Shown: positions 16,173-27,400 of the stretch, piece after piece
Layout of the letters: every line of letters starts with the position of its first letter
Numbering within the stretch: position 1 is the first letter of the stretch
NCBI RefSeq assembly: GCF_002999335.1
Contig: NW_020312061.1
Coordinates: 60,946-124,945 of the forward strand
Reading direction: 5' to 3'
DNA: 64,000 nt
DNA from: Cyclospora cayetanensis
Taxonomy: Eukaryota; Apicomplexa; Conoidasida; Eucoccidiorida; Eimeriidae
The notes under the pieces: model-generated
Told to the model about the DNA's origin: nothing
Database searches by the model: none
Seen by the model: only the letters and a program-made list of their open reading frames with translations
Program-made: the position numbers and the translations under genes

Positions 16173-16499
16173 CTATCCGTGCCTAAACACAAGGACGTCT
16201 ACTTGTCCTACGTGCAGATATACCATGCATTTGACTTGGTGCGTAATAAATGCCCCAAAATGCCTCCCCACAACAACATGCCACGCCCCAGAGCACTTCT
16301 TCTCCATGGCTTCCTTTATAACCAGCGCAAGCTGTTGCCACAGTCTGATCTCATTCTTCAGAAGTGACCCGTACCCCCGTCGCGCCGCCTCAACTGCTGC
16401 CTCCAGCACATCCTCCGATGCATCCATGCCCATCACGTGCACGGCAGGTGTCCTATCCGGGGGCCCACTGTGCGGGTGACCGTGCAAATCCTCAGACAT
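16173..16499 (-). CDS. Divergent LC8-type dynein light chain
   Basis: A single-exon frame of 108 residues whose last 85 or so residues align with LC8 (DYNLL). After about 24 extra N-terminal residues come MDASEDVLEAAVEAA, the helical region with IRLWQQLALVIKEAMEKK, then AWHVVVGRHFGAFITH and the closing strand VYLHVGQVDVLVFRHG. LC8 dimers bind short linear motifs in dynein intermediate chain and many other partners. Canonical groove residues such as the His of WH, FG and TH are kept. Several are changed: Asn to His in GRNFG, Glu to Gln after TH, and the usual C-terminal KSG is RHG. The start ATG at 16499 is the first Met of the frame upstream of the homologous part. Apicomplexans carry several LC8 paralogues; this is a diverged one, possibly for axoneme or conoid/centrosome complexes. 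Confidence 0.85.
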   Translation of the reverse strand: MSEDLHGHPHSGPPDRTPAVHVMGMDASEDVLEAAVEAARRGYGSLLKNEIRLWQQLALVIKEAMEKKCSGAWHVVVGRHFGAFITHQVKCMVYLHVGQVDVLVFRHG

Positions 16500-17907
16500 T
16501 TGGGCTGCTCGTGGAGCTATACGCACGACTGAGGTTGACAGGACGGGGAAGGAGTCTGGAACAGGAAAGTCGGTATTACGCCAGACTCCTATGGACCTCC
16601 CTAGCCTCGTATCTATGGGGGGACCCTTTTGACACTGCAGAGCCCTGTACTATGCGTGCGCGAGTTTTACAGTACCGGCTGTAAAGTGGGGAGACAGCAG
16701 GGGCAGAAATGACTTTTGGGGGAGTAACGATAGCAGAAAATGCTTTAAATGGTGGGATACCTTCTTCGCTTCTGTTTCTGAAATGTCGGTGGTTCAAGAA
16801 GACTCTGTAGCAGCCTGTGAAGCTCGTCTGGTGTCACAGCTTAGATGCTTTCCCTTCCTCTGTCTCTACACCCCTTGCTATACATTTATTTCTTTGTATC
16901 CCCTTGCTGCCCCTCTCGAATTGCCGTTTCTCTGCTATCGTAGGCGCATTTGGCTGCGTCATTCAGATGCTGGGAAAGATAAACCAAGCGATCTGAGGCG
17001 CGTTCATGCCGCCTCACGTCACTTTTCTTCAGAGTCAGCCACTGGTCTCCCACTGACAAGGCAGCAACCCCTAACGCCCGAAACCGTCGCTCTGTACTCA
17101 GTGACCTGGTAACCGGTGAGACCGGAGAAGGACTCCCGCAAGAAATAACATCAAATTGGTCAAGCTGTAGCTAATATGAAACGCAATAATGGGATATTTG
17201 TCAATAAAGGGAGGCGAAGTGGGGAGAACCTACGCCCCTAAATCACCGTTGGCTCTTGCTGGGGTGTAGAGCCCATTTCACATCTGCAGCTAAAGCACCT
17301 AAGGGCATAGATACATGTATGTGAGGAGCGCGCGCTCGTCAGCCTTTTTATTTGAGACAAAACATGAGCACGTGCTGTCGGGGAAATATTACTGCTGCCT
17401 GTCTAGTGCGGCCCCACCTCGGGTAAACGTATACTGCAACAGGACAGGCTGCTGCTGCTGTTCTGGGGTGCAGCGGCGATGCATTTAGGCCCTTTACTTC
17501 TTCCTGCATGTTCTTTTACACACGTGTCCTTTCTCTTGTCTCCTTCTAACGCGTCGCCAGTACCTCCAGTCTGTTAGCCCCCGAACCGACTGTCGGCGCT
17601 GCGGCTGCCTACGCACCTCAAGTTGGCCACGCACCACAGCGCTACGAACAAACCGCCACGCCATCTTCGTACCCCGAATGCTTCACTGCTTATGCGGTGT
17701 CTGCACCAAGAACCTAACCACACCTAACTTCGGAGGATCAGGATCTGCTGCTGTGGCGACACTCGCAGCAGAGGGATTCGAGCCGTACGACTTCTCGAAG
17801 GATCTCCAGGGCGATTCTGGTAGCCTCCACCACGGCTCTGACTGCAGGACACATCCTGATCCCTGGTAGCAACATCAGCGGGGGGCCTTTGGGGAAGCCA
17901 ACAGAGA
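16500..17907. other. Shared upstream region of two divergent genes
   Basis: About 1.4 kb separate the LC8-like start (-) from the OTU gene start (+). Open frames of up to about 110 codons exist here but have no domain or splice support. It should hold both promoters. I do not see a recognisable core promoter element. Confidence 0.4.
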
Positions 17908-19068
17908 ATGGATTTGGCGATTCGTTTCAATGGGGAGCGGCACTTGCTGCGGCTGCCAGCCGGAGCAACTGTTGAGGAGCTGCAACACCATGTACAGCAA
18001 GCTACACAGCTGCATCCTCAGCAGCAGCTGCTGCGCTGGGGCTTCCCTCCAAAGTCGATCCCAACAGAGCAGGGTCAGCGGCCACTGTCTGACTTAGGCT
18101 GCAGTAACGGGCAGCTCATCTTAGTCGAAACAACAAAGCCCAACGCGATCGGTAGTCTGAACAATGGCAGGGTTGGCGGCAACTCCACTAGCAGTGGCTC
18201 CTGTGCATCTTCAAAGGCAGTCTCCCCAGAAGCACCCACATCGGCCCCCGCCGCCCCTACACTTCGAGACTTCGGGATTCAACAACAGCAGACGGAGCCG
18301 CCGTCCGCTTCGTGCGAGCTTCCTGCAGGCGTATCTGGTGCATTGCTTGAGTGCCTTGAGGCTTCGGCTGCTGCCGTCGCTTCGGCGCCTCGGCCTGCCG
18401 TCTCACCCTACCCTCCCGGGGGATACACATTTGTGCGGCTGCCCGTTCCAGCTGACGACAGTTGTCTCTTTGCCTCCATAGCAGTGGTTGCAGTGCCTTC
18501 AGTCTCTTCGCAGCAGCTGCGAGATGTGGCTGCCCTAGGAATCCTGAAGAACCCGGATACGTTCTCCGAGGTTGTTCTTGAGATGCAGCCTCAGGACTAT
18601 GTGTCTCGTCTGAGAAACAGCCGCACATGGGGAGGCTACGTGGAACTGGCGGTCCTAGCTGAACAGCTGCGGCAGCAGATTGCAGTCGTCGATGCAGAAA
18701 CGTGCAGACTCGATCTGTACGGAGAGAAGTACACGACTAGGAGGAGCTATCTTTTGTACGATGGTATCCACTACGATCCCCTAGTTGTTGTCGCTTCTCA
18801 GGGCAGAGATGGCACTTCAGGGGCGCTTCAGAGGCCTTCGCAGTCCTCCCCTGCCGACATGCTGACGGTATTTTCTCCAGAGGATGCAGCTGCAGCAGCC
18901 GCCGCCTCAGCCGTAGGACACGTGGTGCAGCAGCAACAGGGCTATGTTCGGGCAGGCGGGATGCTTGCGAGATGCCTCGTGTGCGGTGAACTATCAAAAG
19001 ACAACGAGGCTATGCGGGCGCATGCAAAGGCTACGGGACATCAAAACTTTGCCCACATTCAACAGTAG
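17908..19068 (+). CDS. OTU1/YOD1-type deubiquitinase
   Basis: An intronless gene of 386 residues. Residues 1-75 form a ubiquitin-fold UBX-like domain like that of YOD1/Otu1, the part that docks on Cdc48/p97. Residues 76-165 are a low-complexity linker. The OTU cysteine-protease domain begins near 172 with FVRLPVPADDSCLF. Asp183 and Cys186 fit the catalytic D-x-x-C, and YDGIHYDPL supplies His288. The last 35 residues form a C2H2 finger (Cys356, Cys359, His372, His378), which is also the Otu1 layout. The family trims ubiquitin chains on p97 clients in ER-associated degradation; in coccidia a related p97 system also serves the apicoplast. The start is the first ATG, directly at the first strand of the UBX-like fold. 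Absence of introns contrasts with its neighbours. Domain order is seen in sequence; pathway role is inferred. Confidence 0.9.
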   Translation: MDLAIRFNGERHLLRLPAGATVEELQHHVQQATQLHPQQQLLRWGFPPKSIPTEQGQRPLSDLGCSNGQLILVETTKPNAIGSLNNGRVGGNSTSSGSCASSKAVSPEAPTSAPAAPTLRDFGIQQQQTEPPSASCELPAGVSGALLECLEASAAAVASAPRPAVSPYPPGGYTFVRLPVPADDSCLFASIAVVAVPSVSSQQLRDVAALGILKNPDTFSEVVLEMQPQDYVSRLRNSRTWGGYVELAVLAEQLRQQIAVVDAETCRLDLYGEKYTTRRSYLLYDGIHYDPLVVVASQGRDGTSGALQRPSQSSPADMLTVFSPEDAAAAAAASAVGHVVQQQQGYVRAGGMLARCLVCGELSKDNEAMRAHAKATGHQNFAHIQQ

Positions 19069-19909
19069 CTAGCTCCCGACACCACTGTTGTTGCAGGTGC
19101 AGCCGTAACTGTGTTTGCACCTGCAGCGAGTGCGTGCTAGTACTGCTGTTGCCACCAGAAATGAAGGGTTTGGGATATCGGAGACATAAAGGCCTGCAAT
19201 GAAGCGTTGTGCTTCTTCGTGCGGGGGTAAATTTCACAACGCTCCACCTTGCTCGTGCTCCTGCGGTTGCTGCCGCAGACTGCTGCTGCTTCGGGGGATG
19301 CTGCTGGTGGGCGGGTGTGCTGCTTGTCTCTGGTAGCTACGAAACTGTGAGAGGGACGTAGAGCGTCACCATCCTCTTCTTAGGGCGGCTGGATTCGTAG
19401 GATCCAAATACCACATATTACAAGCAAAGCATGCGCCACCCAGACCAGAGTGAAGGAAATCAGTTTGCATTAGCCCGCTGCCTGAGGGACGGTCGCTACA
19501 TCTATAGAACATTGGGTGCTCTGTCCCTGTCTAGCCAAGTCTAGAGCTACATATTCGCAGGCAGTGGCCTTTGAGCCTGCAGCAGCAGGCTAGAGCCTGC
19601 TAGAGCCTTTGGCAGGGGCGCCAAGGCGCAGCCCACACAAAACAGTCCTCTCATTGCAAAGCTCAGGATATGTAGCTGCTGCTGTTCTAGAAGCAAGAGA
19701 CAGCTAGGAAGTGACGCCCTGGCTAGCCAGTTTTTGCAGTCATCTTCTCAGCACAACCCAGCGGTGGAAGGCCAGCTGCCTCTCACTCGCTCTGCATGGC
19801 CTCCTGTGTTCACGCAACTAGATCGCCTAAAGCCGGAGTCTCGACTGCAGCTTCGTGGCCCTTATGCTGCATGCAGTCTGCTAACTCACTAGCTAGCAAG
19901 GATGAATTG
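19069..19909. other. Convergent 3' intergenic region
   Basis: This lies between the stops of the OTU gene (+) and the LRR/coiled-coil gene (-). No coding exon is visible. Short near-repeats of a CTAGAGCCTGC type occur around 19.58-19.61 kb. Confidence 0.5.
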
Positions 19910-22900
19910 TCACGGTTCCTGGTCTCCGTAGTCTAAGTGAAGTTTTCTGAGCAGCGCGTTGACGCGTTTGGCTGTTTCAGCGGCATTCGCTTTCTTCTTT
20001 TCCCAGTGCTGCAGCAACACGCGAACCTCCAAGTCTCGCTCCCGGGCTTGCTGCTTACTGACACGCAGCTGCTCTGACACCGTAGCTAGCTTTTGCGCTT
20101 GCCGTTCTAGAACCTGCTTCTGCTGCCGCTTTTGCTTTTCGTGCTGCTCGCGTTCCTCCTCCAGCTGTTGCTGTAACTTGCGAAGCGCCTGCTGCTGCTC
20201 AGCCTGCTGCTGTTGGTGCTGCTGCTGCTCCTGCACGGCTTGCATCAGCTGCTGCAACTCGCGCTGTGCAAAATCCAAGGCCTCGTCCTTCTGCTGCAGT
20301 TGTATCTGCTGCTGCTGCTGCTGCTGCTGCCAGCGCTTCCTTTCTTCCTGCTGCTGCCGCTCTGCTGCCGCTGCGGCCTCCACGGCACCCTCAACCTCTT
20401 CACGGTACCGCTGCTGCCACTCGCGGGCTCTGACACACAATCAACCGACAAATTAATGGCAAACGCAAGCAATGAAGCGGAAAATTTCTTCTGAACACAC
20501 AGCCGGCAGCAGCAGCCGAAAATGCCCCTGCTCATTCCAGGGACCCTTTCTGCGGAATGTGCGAATTCTGTGTTTTACGGTCTAGACTTTGATGCTTAAG
20601 GTCTCTCTAGCGTTGCTTCGACGAACCGATCTGCATATTCTTGCAGCTTCCTGTCGAGTTCCTTCTCGCGGCGCCTGGCAGAGGCGTTGGCATCCTGCAA
20701 CAGCTCTTCCTTCTGCAGCAGCGCAAGCTGTTGTTGCTGCAACTTCTCCTCCTGCTGCTGCAGCACTCGCGCATGCACATCTGCTGTCTGCTGTGTTTCT
20801 TTGGCACGGGCTTCTGCTGCCTGTTGTGCTGCAGTTGCTGCTGCAACAGCAGCTTTCAGGGACTGGAGCTCAGCTGCGGGTGGCAGCACGTGCAATTGCT
20901 GCTGCTGCTGCTGCAGCTGCTGCAACTGTAGCTGCCGTTGTTGTAGCTGCTGCTGCAGCAGGTCACGTTCGCACCGCAGCTCGCGTAACTGTTCTCGTGG
21001 TGCCCATATACTTTGGACTTCATCGAGCTCTTGCTGAAGCCTGGCGATGCGTTGCAACAGGTGCTGCTGCTGCTGCTGCTGCTGCGTATGCGTGGCTTCC
21101 GCTGCCGCAACGGCCTCCTGAAGCTGCTGCTTGTCTTTCTGCAGCATTCGAGATTCCTCCAACGCGCGCTCCAGCTTGCAGCTGATCCGATGCACAGACG
21201 CCTTTAACTGCTTCTCCTGTTCTGCTGCAACATGCATAGCTCTCCTAAGCTCCTCGTTCTTGCGTTTGGCCTGCCGTAGTGCTTGCTGCTGCTGCTCTGC
21301 TTGCTGCTGTAAGTGTTGTTGCTGCTGCTGCATTTTCTGCTCGGCACGCTGCAGCTGCTGCTGCAGGCTTTCCTGCTGTCGCCTTGCTGCCTCTTTTATT
21401 TCTTCCATCGACTGACGAAATGCATCCTCTAGCTGCTGCAGCTGCTGCTGGTGTCTGCTGCGCTGCTGTTGCAGGTCCTGCTGCTGCTGCTGCTGCTGCT
21501 CCTTTGCTCTTCGGTCATGGCGCTCTCGCAACAGAAGCTGCTGCCGGTTTGCTGCAACGAGCTCATCCTGTTGCAGCACTGTTTCTTCCTGCAGCCGCTG
21601 CACACGGCTCCAAGCCTCATCCCTCTCTTCCTGCAGCTGCTGCAGCTGCTGCACGAGCTGTTCTTGGTGCTCCCTCAATGCTGCTGCTGCTGCTTGCTCC
21701 TCCTCTTGCTGTTGCCGCTGCTCGTGCTGCTGCCTCTGATGCCGCTGCAGCAACTGCCGCAGCTCCTCGACCTCATCCGTGTAGGCAGCCAGCTGGCGTT
21801 TAAGGTGCTGAAGGGCTTCTTGCTGCTGAGTCTCCTGCTGGCGCTGCTCTTGCGGCTGACTTTCCTGCTGGTGCTGCTCTCGCTGCTGACTCTCTTGGGG
21901 TCCTTCGTGCAAAAAATTGGCATCCAGCATTTTCACGTGTACCGGAGCAGCCGCTGACGATGCTGCTCCGAGCGCTGCTAATTCTGCAGCCGCATCCAGT
22001 TCCGACTTTCCCACACCCTCTTCAGCAGCAGTGCTACCAGCCGCCATGGGCTTCTGCTGCTGCTGCAGAGGCGGTTGCTGCTGGGGTGCCTGCTGCTGCA
22101 GTAGTTGCAACGCGAGTCGCGCAACTTCTAGAGCGTCTCCAGCAGTGCTACTCGAGCACATGCAGCTGTTGCCGCTGTTGCTCATAGTGTTCGCATTGCT
22201 GTCGCTGCAGTTTCGGCTGCAGCTACCGTTGAGTGTACTACACTTTTGAGGCCACGCGCAACTAGGCCCCGATTGAGCGGCTTCAGAGGGGACCCCAGAC
22301 TCTTTTCTCGCACTGACGCCGCCTGCTACCTCTGCAACTGCTGATGCTGCTGCTGCTCCGTGTGTCGATGCAGATGCAGTGCCCTCTTGCTTGCCAATTG
22401 AGTCAACGGTCGTGGAGGCTGCTGCTGAGCCTCCAGCCGCTGCTTCTGCGGGAGGACTGGCATCCGCAGAGGGTGCATGCGCAGGCGGTTGCACAGCAAG
22501 ACACTGGAGCAACTGAGCTCCTGTCAGCTGATGCAGCGCTGCATGCGATTCCCCAGAAAGCCGCTGCAGCATCAACTGCAGCAGCGTCTCTGTGCTCTCC
22601 AGAGCAGCTTCTCCTCCGGATGCAACAGCTTCGCCAACAGCAGAAGCAGCAGCCGTCGAGGAGACACGACGCCCCGTTACTTCCAATGTGGTGCTATGGC
22701 CAGGCAAAGACTCTCCTGAAGCTTCGCGTGCTGTGAGTGCTGCAGGTTTGGCCTTTGCGCTTGCTGTTCTCGCTGTTGCTGCTGCAACACCTGCTGCAAG
22801 CTTTGTCTCTTCAGCTAGCGCTCTTTCATGTGCCGGTCTTGTGGCTGTCGACCTTGCCTCTACGAAAATCGCTACATCACGGGTTGTCGCTGCTGTTGCC

Positions 22901-25058
22901 GTTGGTGCTGCTGCTGCCTTTGGTGCTGCTGTTGCTGTTAGTGTGGCTGCAGCCTTTGTCAATTTTGTTGTTGCTATTGCTTCCGCTGCTGCCTTTGGCG
23001 CTGCTGCTGCCTTTGTCAACGTTGTTGTTGCTGTTGCTTCAGCTGTTGCTGCTGTTGCCAGATCTGCTCCTCGTGCTCGCCTTGCTGCCGCACGCGGCCC
23101 GCAAGAGCTGACTGTAGGAATTCGCTGCATCAAGAAGAGCAACAGCGGCACAGGAAGCGATTACATGCAGGCAGCAACAGCAGCAGTACCACATAGAGCG
23201 GCAGCACCCGCAAAGGTTCTGGATGATCAGGGAGTGGCCCCTCTTCCTCAGTCCATGCAGGAAGGAGGCATGGAATGAGCCTTCAAAGGAGGGGTTGGAA
23301 GTGAAGTGCTGCATACCCGAACAGGTGGCGCTGGCTTTAGCTCTCGCCAAAGTAAGTCTAGTTCGTTCTGCTGCGCAAGAAGGCCGCCACTGGTGCTCCT
23401 GCCATAGGCAGAAGCTGCTGCTCGCTCTTCTGGAGTGACTGCGATGCCATCCAGCTCTTCCAACAGCGGTGCGCACAGCAGCACGCATTGGCGGTAGGCC
23501 TTTTCCTGGCATATGAGGTTGCCGTTGCTGTGGCTGTCAGTGCTTTTGCTGCTAATGGGCGGAGGTGAAAAGGCGAGTAGCGCGCCGTCCTCACTGAGCG
23601 CGTGATTCTGCTGCTCCTTCCGCAGTTCTTGTTGCTGGTGCAGTGCAGCTGCAGCAACACTCACGACGGGGCCGCAACAGAAGAGATAGGAGGCCTTTAA
23701 GGGAGATCCACCCCCGCTGACTTATAGAGGTCAAGACTTTAGGGAAAAGACATCTTGCCTTCTTTGTGTTGAAGCGCCAAGCTCTTTAGGCGCGCTAGCC
23801 CCCCCAAGAAGAGGAGCTGCCGGAAGTCTGTTAGACGGTTCTCTCTCAAGTCTAGCGTCTCCAGCTGGTATTCTGGACCCCACAGCTGCAAGCAAAGCGG
23901 AACGCCGCCTCTATTCGAAGTCAGAAGATGCATCGGAGGCGTCGTCTTCTGTGGTGAGTGCAGCAGCGCTTTTTTATGCCGGCTCGAGCCTGACAGAGAA
24001 AGGGGCCCTGAAACCCCCTGCTCACCTGCTGTAGACTGGCGAGGCAGGTGATTTGATTGAGCTCTGCGCGGAGGCAGCGGAGACTGCACAAGCCACTAAG
24101 CCCCTCGACGGACTGCAGCTGAGGCACATATGCGCGAAACGCAGCAAAAGTAGTGACTGTAAAGGCGCCGTTGCTGTTGCTGTTGCTGCGGCATTCGCGG
24201 GGGTGGCCGTGGGTGTGGACCGCTGTGCTGCCGAGCGACCCTTGCGACGGCTTCCCTGCTTGTGAGCTTTGCGTGGATTCGATGCAAACGCTTCACGCCA
24301 TACTCTGTTCGAAGCCACGTCAAGGAGTCGGAGCCTTCTCAAAGCTCGAAGATCTCCCAGACGCTGCAGCAAGTTGGAGGAGACGCGAAGCTCTTCAAGA
24401 TGCGGTAGGGCGCTCACTCCCTGCATCCAAGGCAGCAACACGCACTGCGAGCACATCACCGTAAGAGGCGTCCTGTGTGAATGCAACGGATGCAGCAACG
24501 CGTTTTGCCGCGGACCCGGCAGGTTGAGCTGCAGCAGTTGCGGCAGTGCTGCTGGCTGCAGCCCCTCTGCAGGTCTATCAAGACTTTTTTGCAGCGCAGC
24601 AACGGTCAAAAGAAAGGGGCGTTTAAGGCGCGAAGGGGTTTCTTGCAGCGGCGCACATCAAGGGAAACAAGCGAGTTCGCGTGGAGTGTTAAGGTTCGAA
24701 GACAACTCAGAGAGGCCCCCTGCGGAAGGCACAGGAGCGCGTCTGATAGAGAAGCCAAACCCTTGCCAATCAAGCGCAAGTGCTGCTGCGGATGTGACGA
24801 TGGGCGGATCTGCTGTGGTTCGGGAGCAGAAACAGCACGACTCTGTGATGCAGTCGCCTCCTTATCAGCAGCAATAACTCCTGCCGAAGTCGCTGGTGTT
24901 GCTGCGCTGCTGCTGCCGGTGTTGCTGCTCCCAGTATCCGCTTCGCGGTGCGGCAGCTGATTCTGCTGAGCGGGCAGCAGCAGCATCAGCAGGAAAGAAC
25001 CCTCTAAGCAGCTCCTAAGCACCAAGCTCGTAGCCAGCAGCAGAGCAGCACGCAGCAA
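19910..25058 (-). CDS. Leucine-rich repeat plus Gln-rich coiled-coil protein
   Basis: Exons on the minus strand join in consistent phase: 24420-24304, 24118-24026, 23885-23759, 23648-23317, 23124-20627 and 20429-19910 (stop). Further LRR-coding sequence lies between about 24.43 and 25.06 kb, but its exon limits and the start codon are unresolved; a first exon near 25.3 kb is possible. The N-terminal half carries several LRRs (LRTLTLHANSL, LEELRVSSNLLQRL, LRLLDVASNR, LETLDLRENRLTDF) closed by an LRR cap: AYRQCVLLCAPLLEELDGI then VTPEER. The C-terminal half, about 1,000 residues, begins Ala/Thr-rich and becomes a long Gln/Glu/Arg coiled coil with many CAG-encoded Gln runs. LRR-plus-coiled-coil order resembles LRRCC1/VFL1-type centriolar proteins, which would suit the flagellated microgametes. 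That is inference from architecture only. Two separate genes remain possible, split at the intron 23316-23125. Confidence 0.7.
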
Positions 25059-25349
25059 TCACCGTCCAACAAACTGGTGCCGACGTTGCTAGTGCTGATG
25101 CTGCCGCAACGAGGGCAGCAAAAAGACACTGCACAGCTATTGTGCACACTGTGTAGGAAAATATTGGCTCTTCTTGCTGCTGTGCGCCCTGTTTCCGCTG
25201 CCCTTGTTTCCTGAGGTGCTGATAGTCGTAGGCGTCTTGGAGACTTAGCCGTTGACAACACAGGATGGGCCGCTGTGGGGCCGCTGGAAGGACAGCTGGA
25301 CGGCGGCAAAGCAATTTGTTGCTCACGCGCCTAACGCGAAGCTCCACAG

Positions 25350-27400
25350 CAAAGCGCTTTCACAGGGAGTGCGGAGGGGTCTTCGGGGGGGAGGGGGAGG
25401 ACGCAGGATCTCTTGCAGGGCAGCAGTGGAAGCCGGTGAGGCTCTACAGCCCATGAACTTGACTATTGAACATTGGAACTAAACAAGAAGAGGCAATCGC
25501 TAAAGGGTTCGCAGAAAGGGATTCCCCCAGGGCCCCCGTTAGCCCGGGCAGGGGGGCCCCATGTACGACGGCACTGGCCCCTTAGTGGTGGGGTTGGTGG
25601 GATAGGCCCTTTTCAAGTAGGCACTCCTCCGCGATCATCATCCCCCCATCCCCTGCAAATCTCTATTATCAATGCGGAGCAGAGAATCCTTAAAGCCTCC
25701 CAAGGCGGCTTTAACCGCTGCTGCCGCTGCCGCTGCACAAAGCATCTAGAACTGCATGTATTTGCAAACCGCAATTACCTGCCCCTCTCTTTGCATTCCT
25801 CCCTGAATCTCCCTTATCCTCTATACCTGTCAGGCTCTGATTCATCAGGAGTCCCTTCTGCAATGCAGAAGGCATTTTTGTTTCTTCATCTAACTTCAAG
25901 AGCCCATTCTTTACTCCGTCTCCACCTTTCGGCAGCAGGCCAAACGCTACATGTAAGCACTTTCCACTAGACTATTCATATTTGATCCAGAACAGTCATG
26001 GACTGACTGCGTTTTCCTGCTCTTGTCTAGTTTTGGCCGCGGGGCAAATATGGCCCATGTACTGTGAGTATAAACGGTGTAGCGGGCCAAGCCACCTTTC
26101 AGAACTTTCGGCTAAACTTATTATGTTTATATGAAACAAGTGAAGGAATGACCAGTTGCCTTGGCGACTGGTATTTTCGATCCATTGCATAGTCATAATA
26201 GCTTGCTGCGGCAAGATTCAATGCTGTGTGCGTATGCGCGAGCTGCTATGTGCACCCGCTTTGAATGTCCGCTCTAAACGCGTAGACGCTTCAGATGCGC
26301 TGACCCTAGCCGCCCCTCTTCCCTCATGCCGATGCATCTTAGGGACACGAGCAGTGGAAGGCGTGAGTTTTTGAAAAGTTCTCTGTAACATTCTACTTGA
26401 TTTGTGTTGAGTGTATAGGCAATTACCCTTCCACCAGGACCTTGGATGGAACGTTATGGTGGTAGCACCACGTGGCTCCATGCAGCTATCCCCCTCTCAT
26501 CCACAGGCTGTATGCTCAGTGGGATGTCACGTTTCGCTACGGCAGTTTTGGTCTCCACCCAATTCTTTGGGAGTTCAATAATTTAGGTTTTTGCAGCTGT
26601 TGAGCTTTAAAACGCTTCTGGAGATGGAAGCTCACTCTGGCACCTCTGCTGGGCCGCAGAGGCCAGCCTGCAAATTGATATCCATGCGGTAACCCCGCAG
26701 CTTCTAGGAGGGCAAGATTTATCGGCATGTTAAAAGTTCATTCATGCGTACACGAGGTTGCACAAACCAGAATAGTACCGGGGCCATAGGAATGGGCAAA
26801 TCCTCCGGTTGGCGATGTGCCTCGCTTTGTGCCATAAGATATCGAACAAGGAGTGCTTCTTGCGACATGCGTATTAGAAAGCAACGCACTCCAATGGCGG
26901 CTCTATTCACGCCGAAGAGTTCGTCTGCCTGTAGGTATCACTTTAGCTCAGGCCTTCACGCGAGGCACGACTCATCAGCTTATAACGATTTCAGCTCAGC
27001 AGCAAACTTTGGAAAACACTAGGAAGGGACCATCAGGGCAAACTATAGACAGACTGGTATGCCAAGAAATACGAAACTATGATTCTTAGAGGCCATAAAG
27101 CAGAACATCTGTTTTTCCAGTTTATTTATCTAAGTTTAACTTGCACTGTCATGTCAGGTGAGGGCAGGAAGGGCAGTGATTCAGCAGTTACACTACAGAC
27201 CCAAGGATCTTCCATAAACGATTGGCTACACGAGTTCTAGGAGTGAATAAGCGCAATACCTCAGTGGTTGGATAGAAAGGTAGAGCAGCGTCGGAATTTA
27301 GAAATATCGATACTGTACCAAGCAGCCCCAGTCTCCACTCTCAGGTGAATTAGAAAAGAAGCCAGATAGAACTTGCGTATTTAAGCAGCCACAGACGGCC
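25350..27400. other. No gene recognised
   Basis: Only short overlapping open frames occur. The 5' flank of the LRR/coiled-coil gene probably lies at 25.3-25.7 kb. The remainder may be the 5' part of the plus-strand retroelement whose RT starts near 27.5 kb, but no gag-like motif is clear. Confidence 0.4.

Noticed and set aside
20589..23278. Long plus-strand open frames rich in Ala, Leu and Cys (for example 20589-21185, 22592-23278)
   Set aside because: They are mirror readings of CAG/CTG repeats in the minus-strand coiled-coil exon. The minus frame is longer and continues through phase-matched splice sites.
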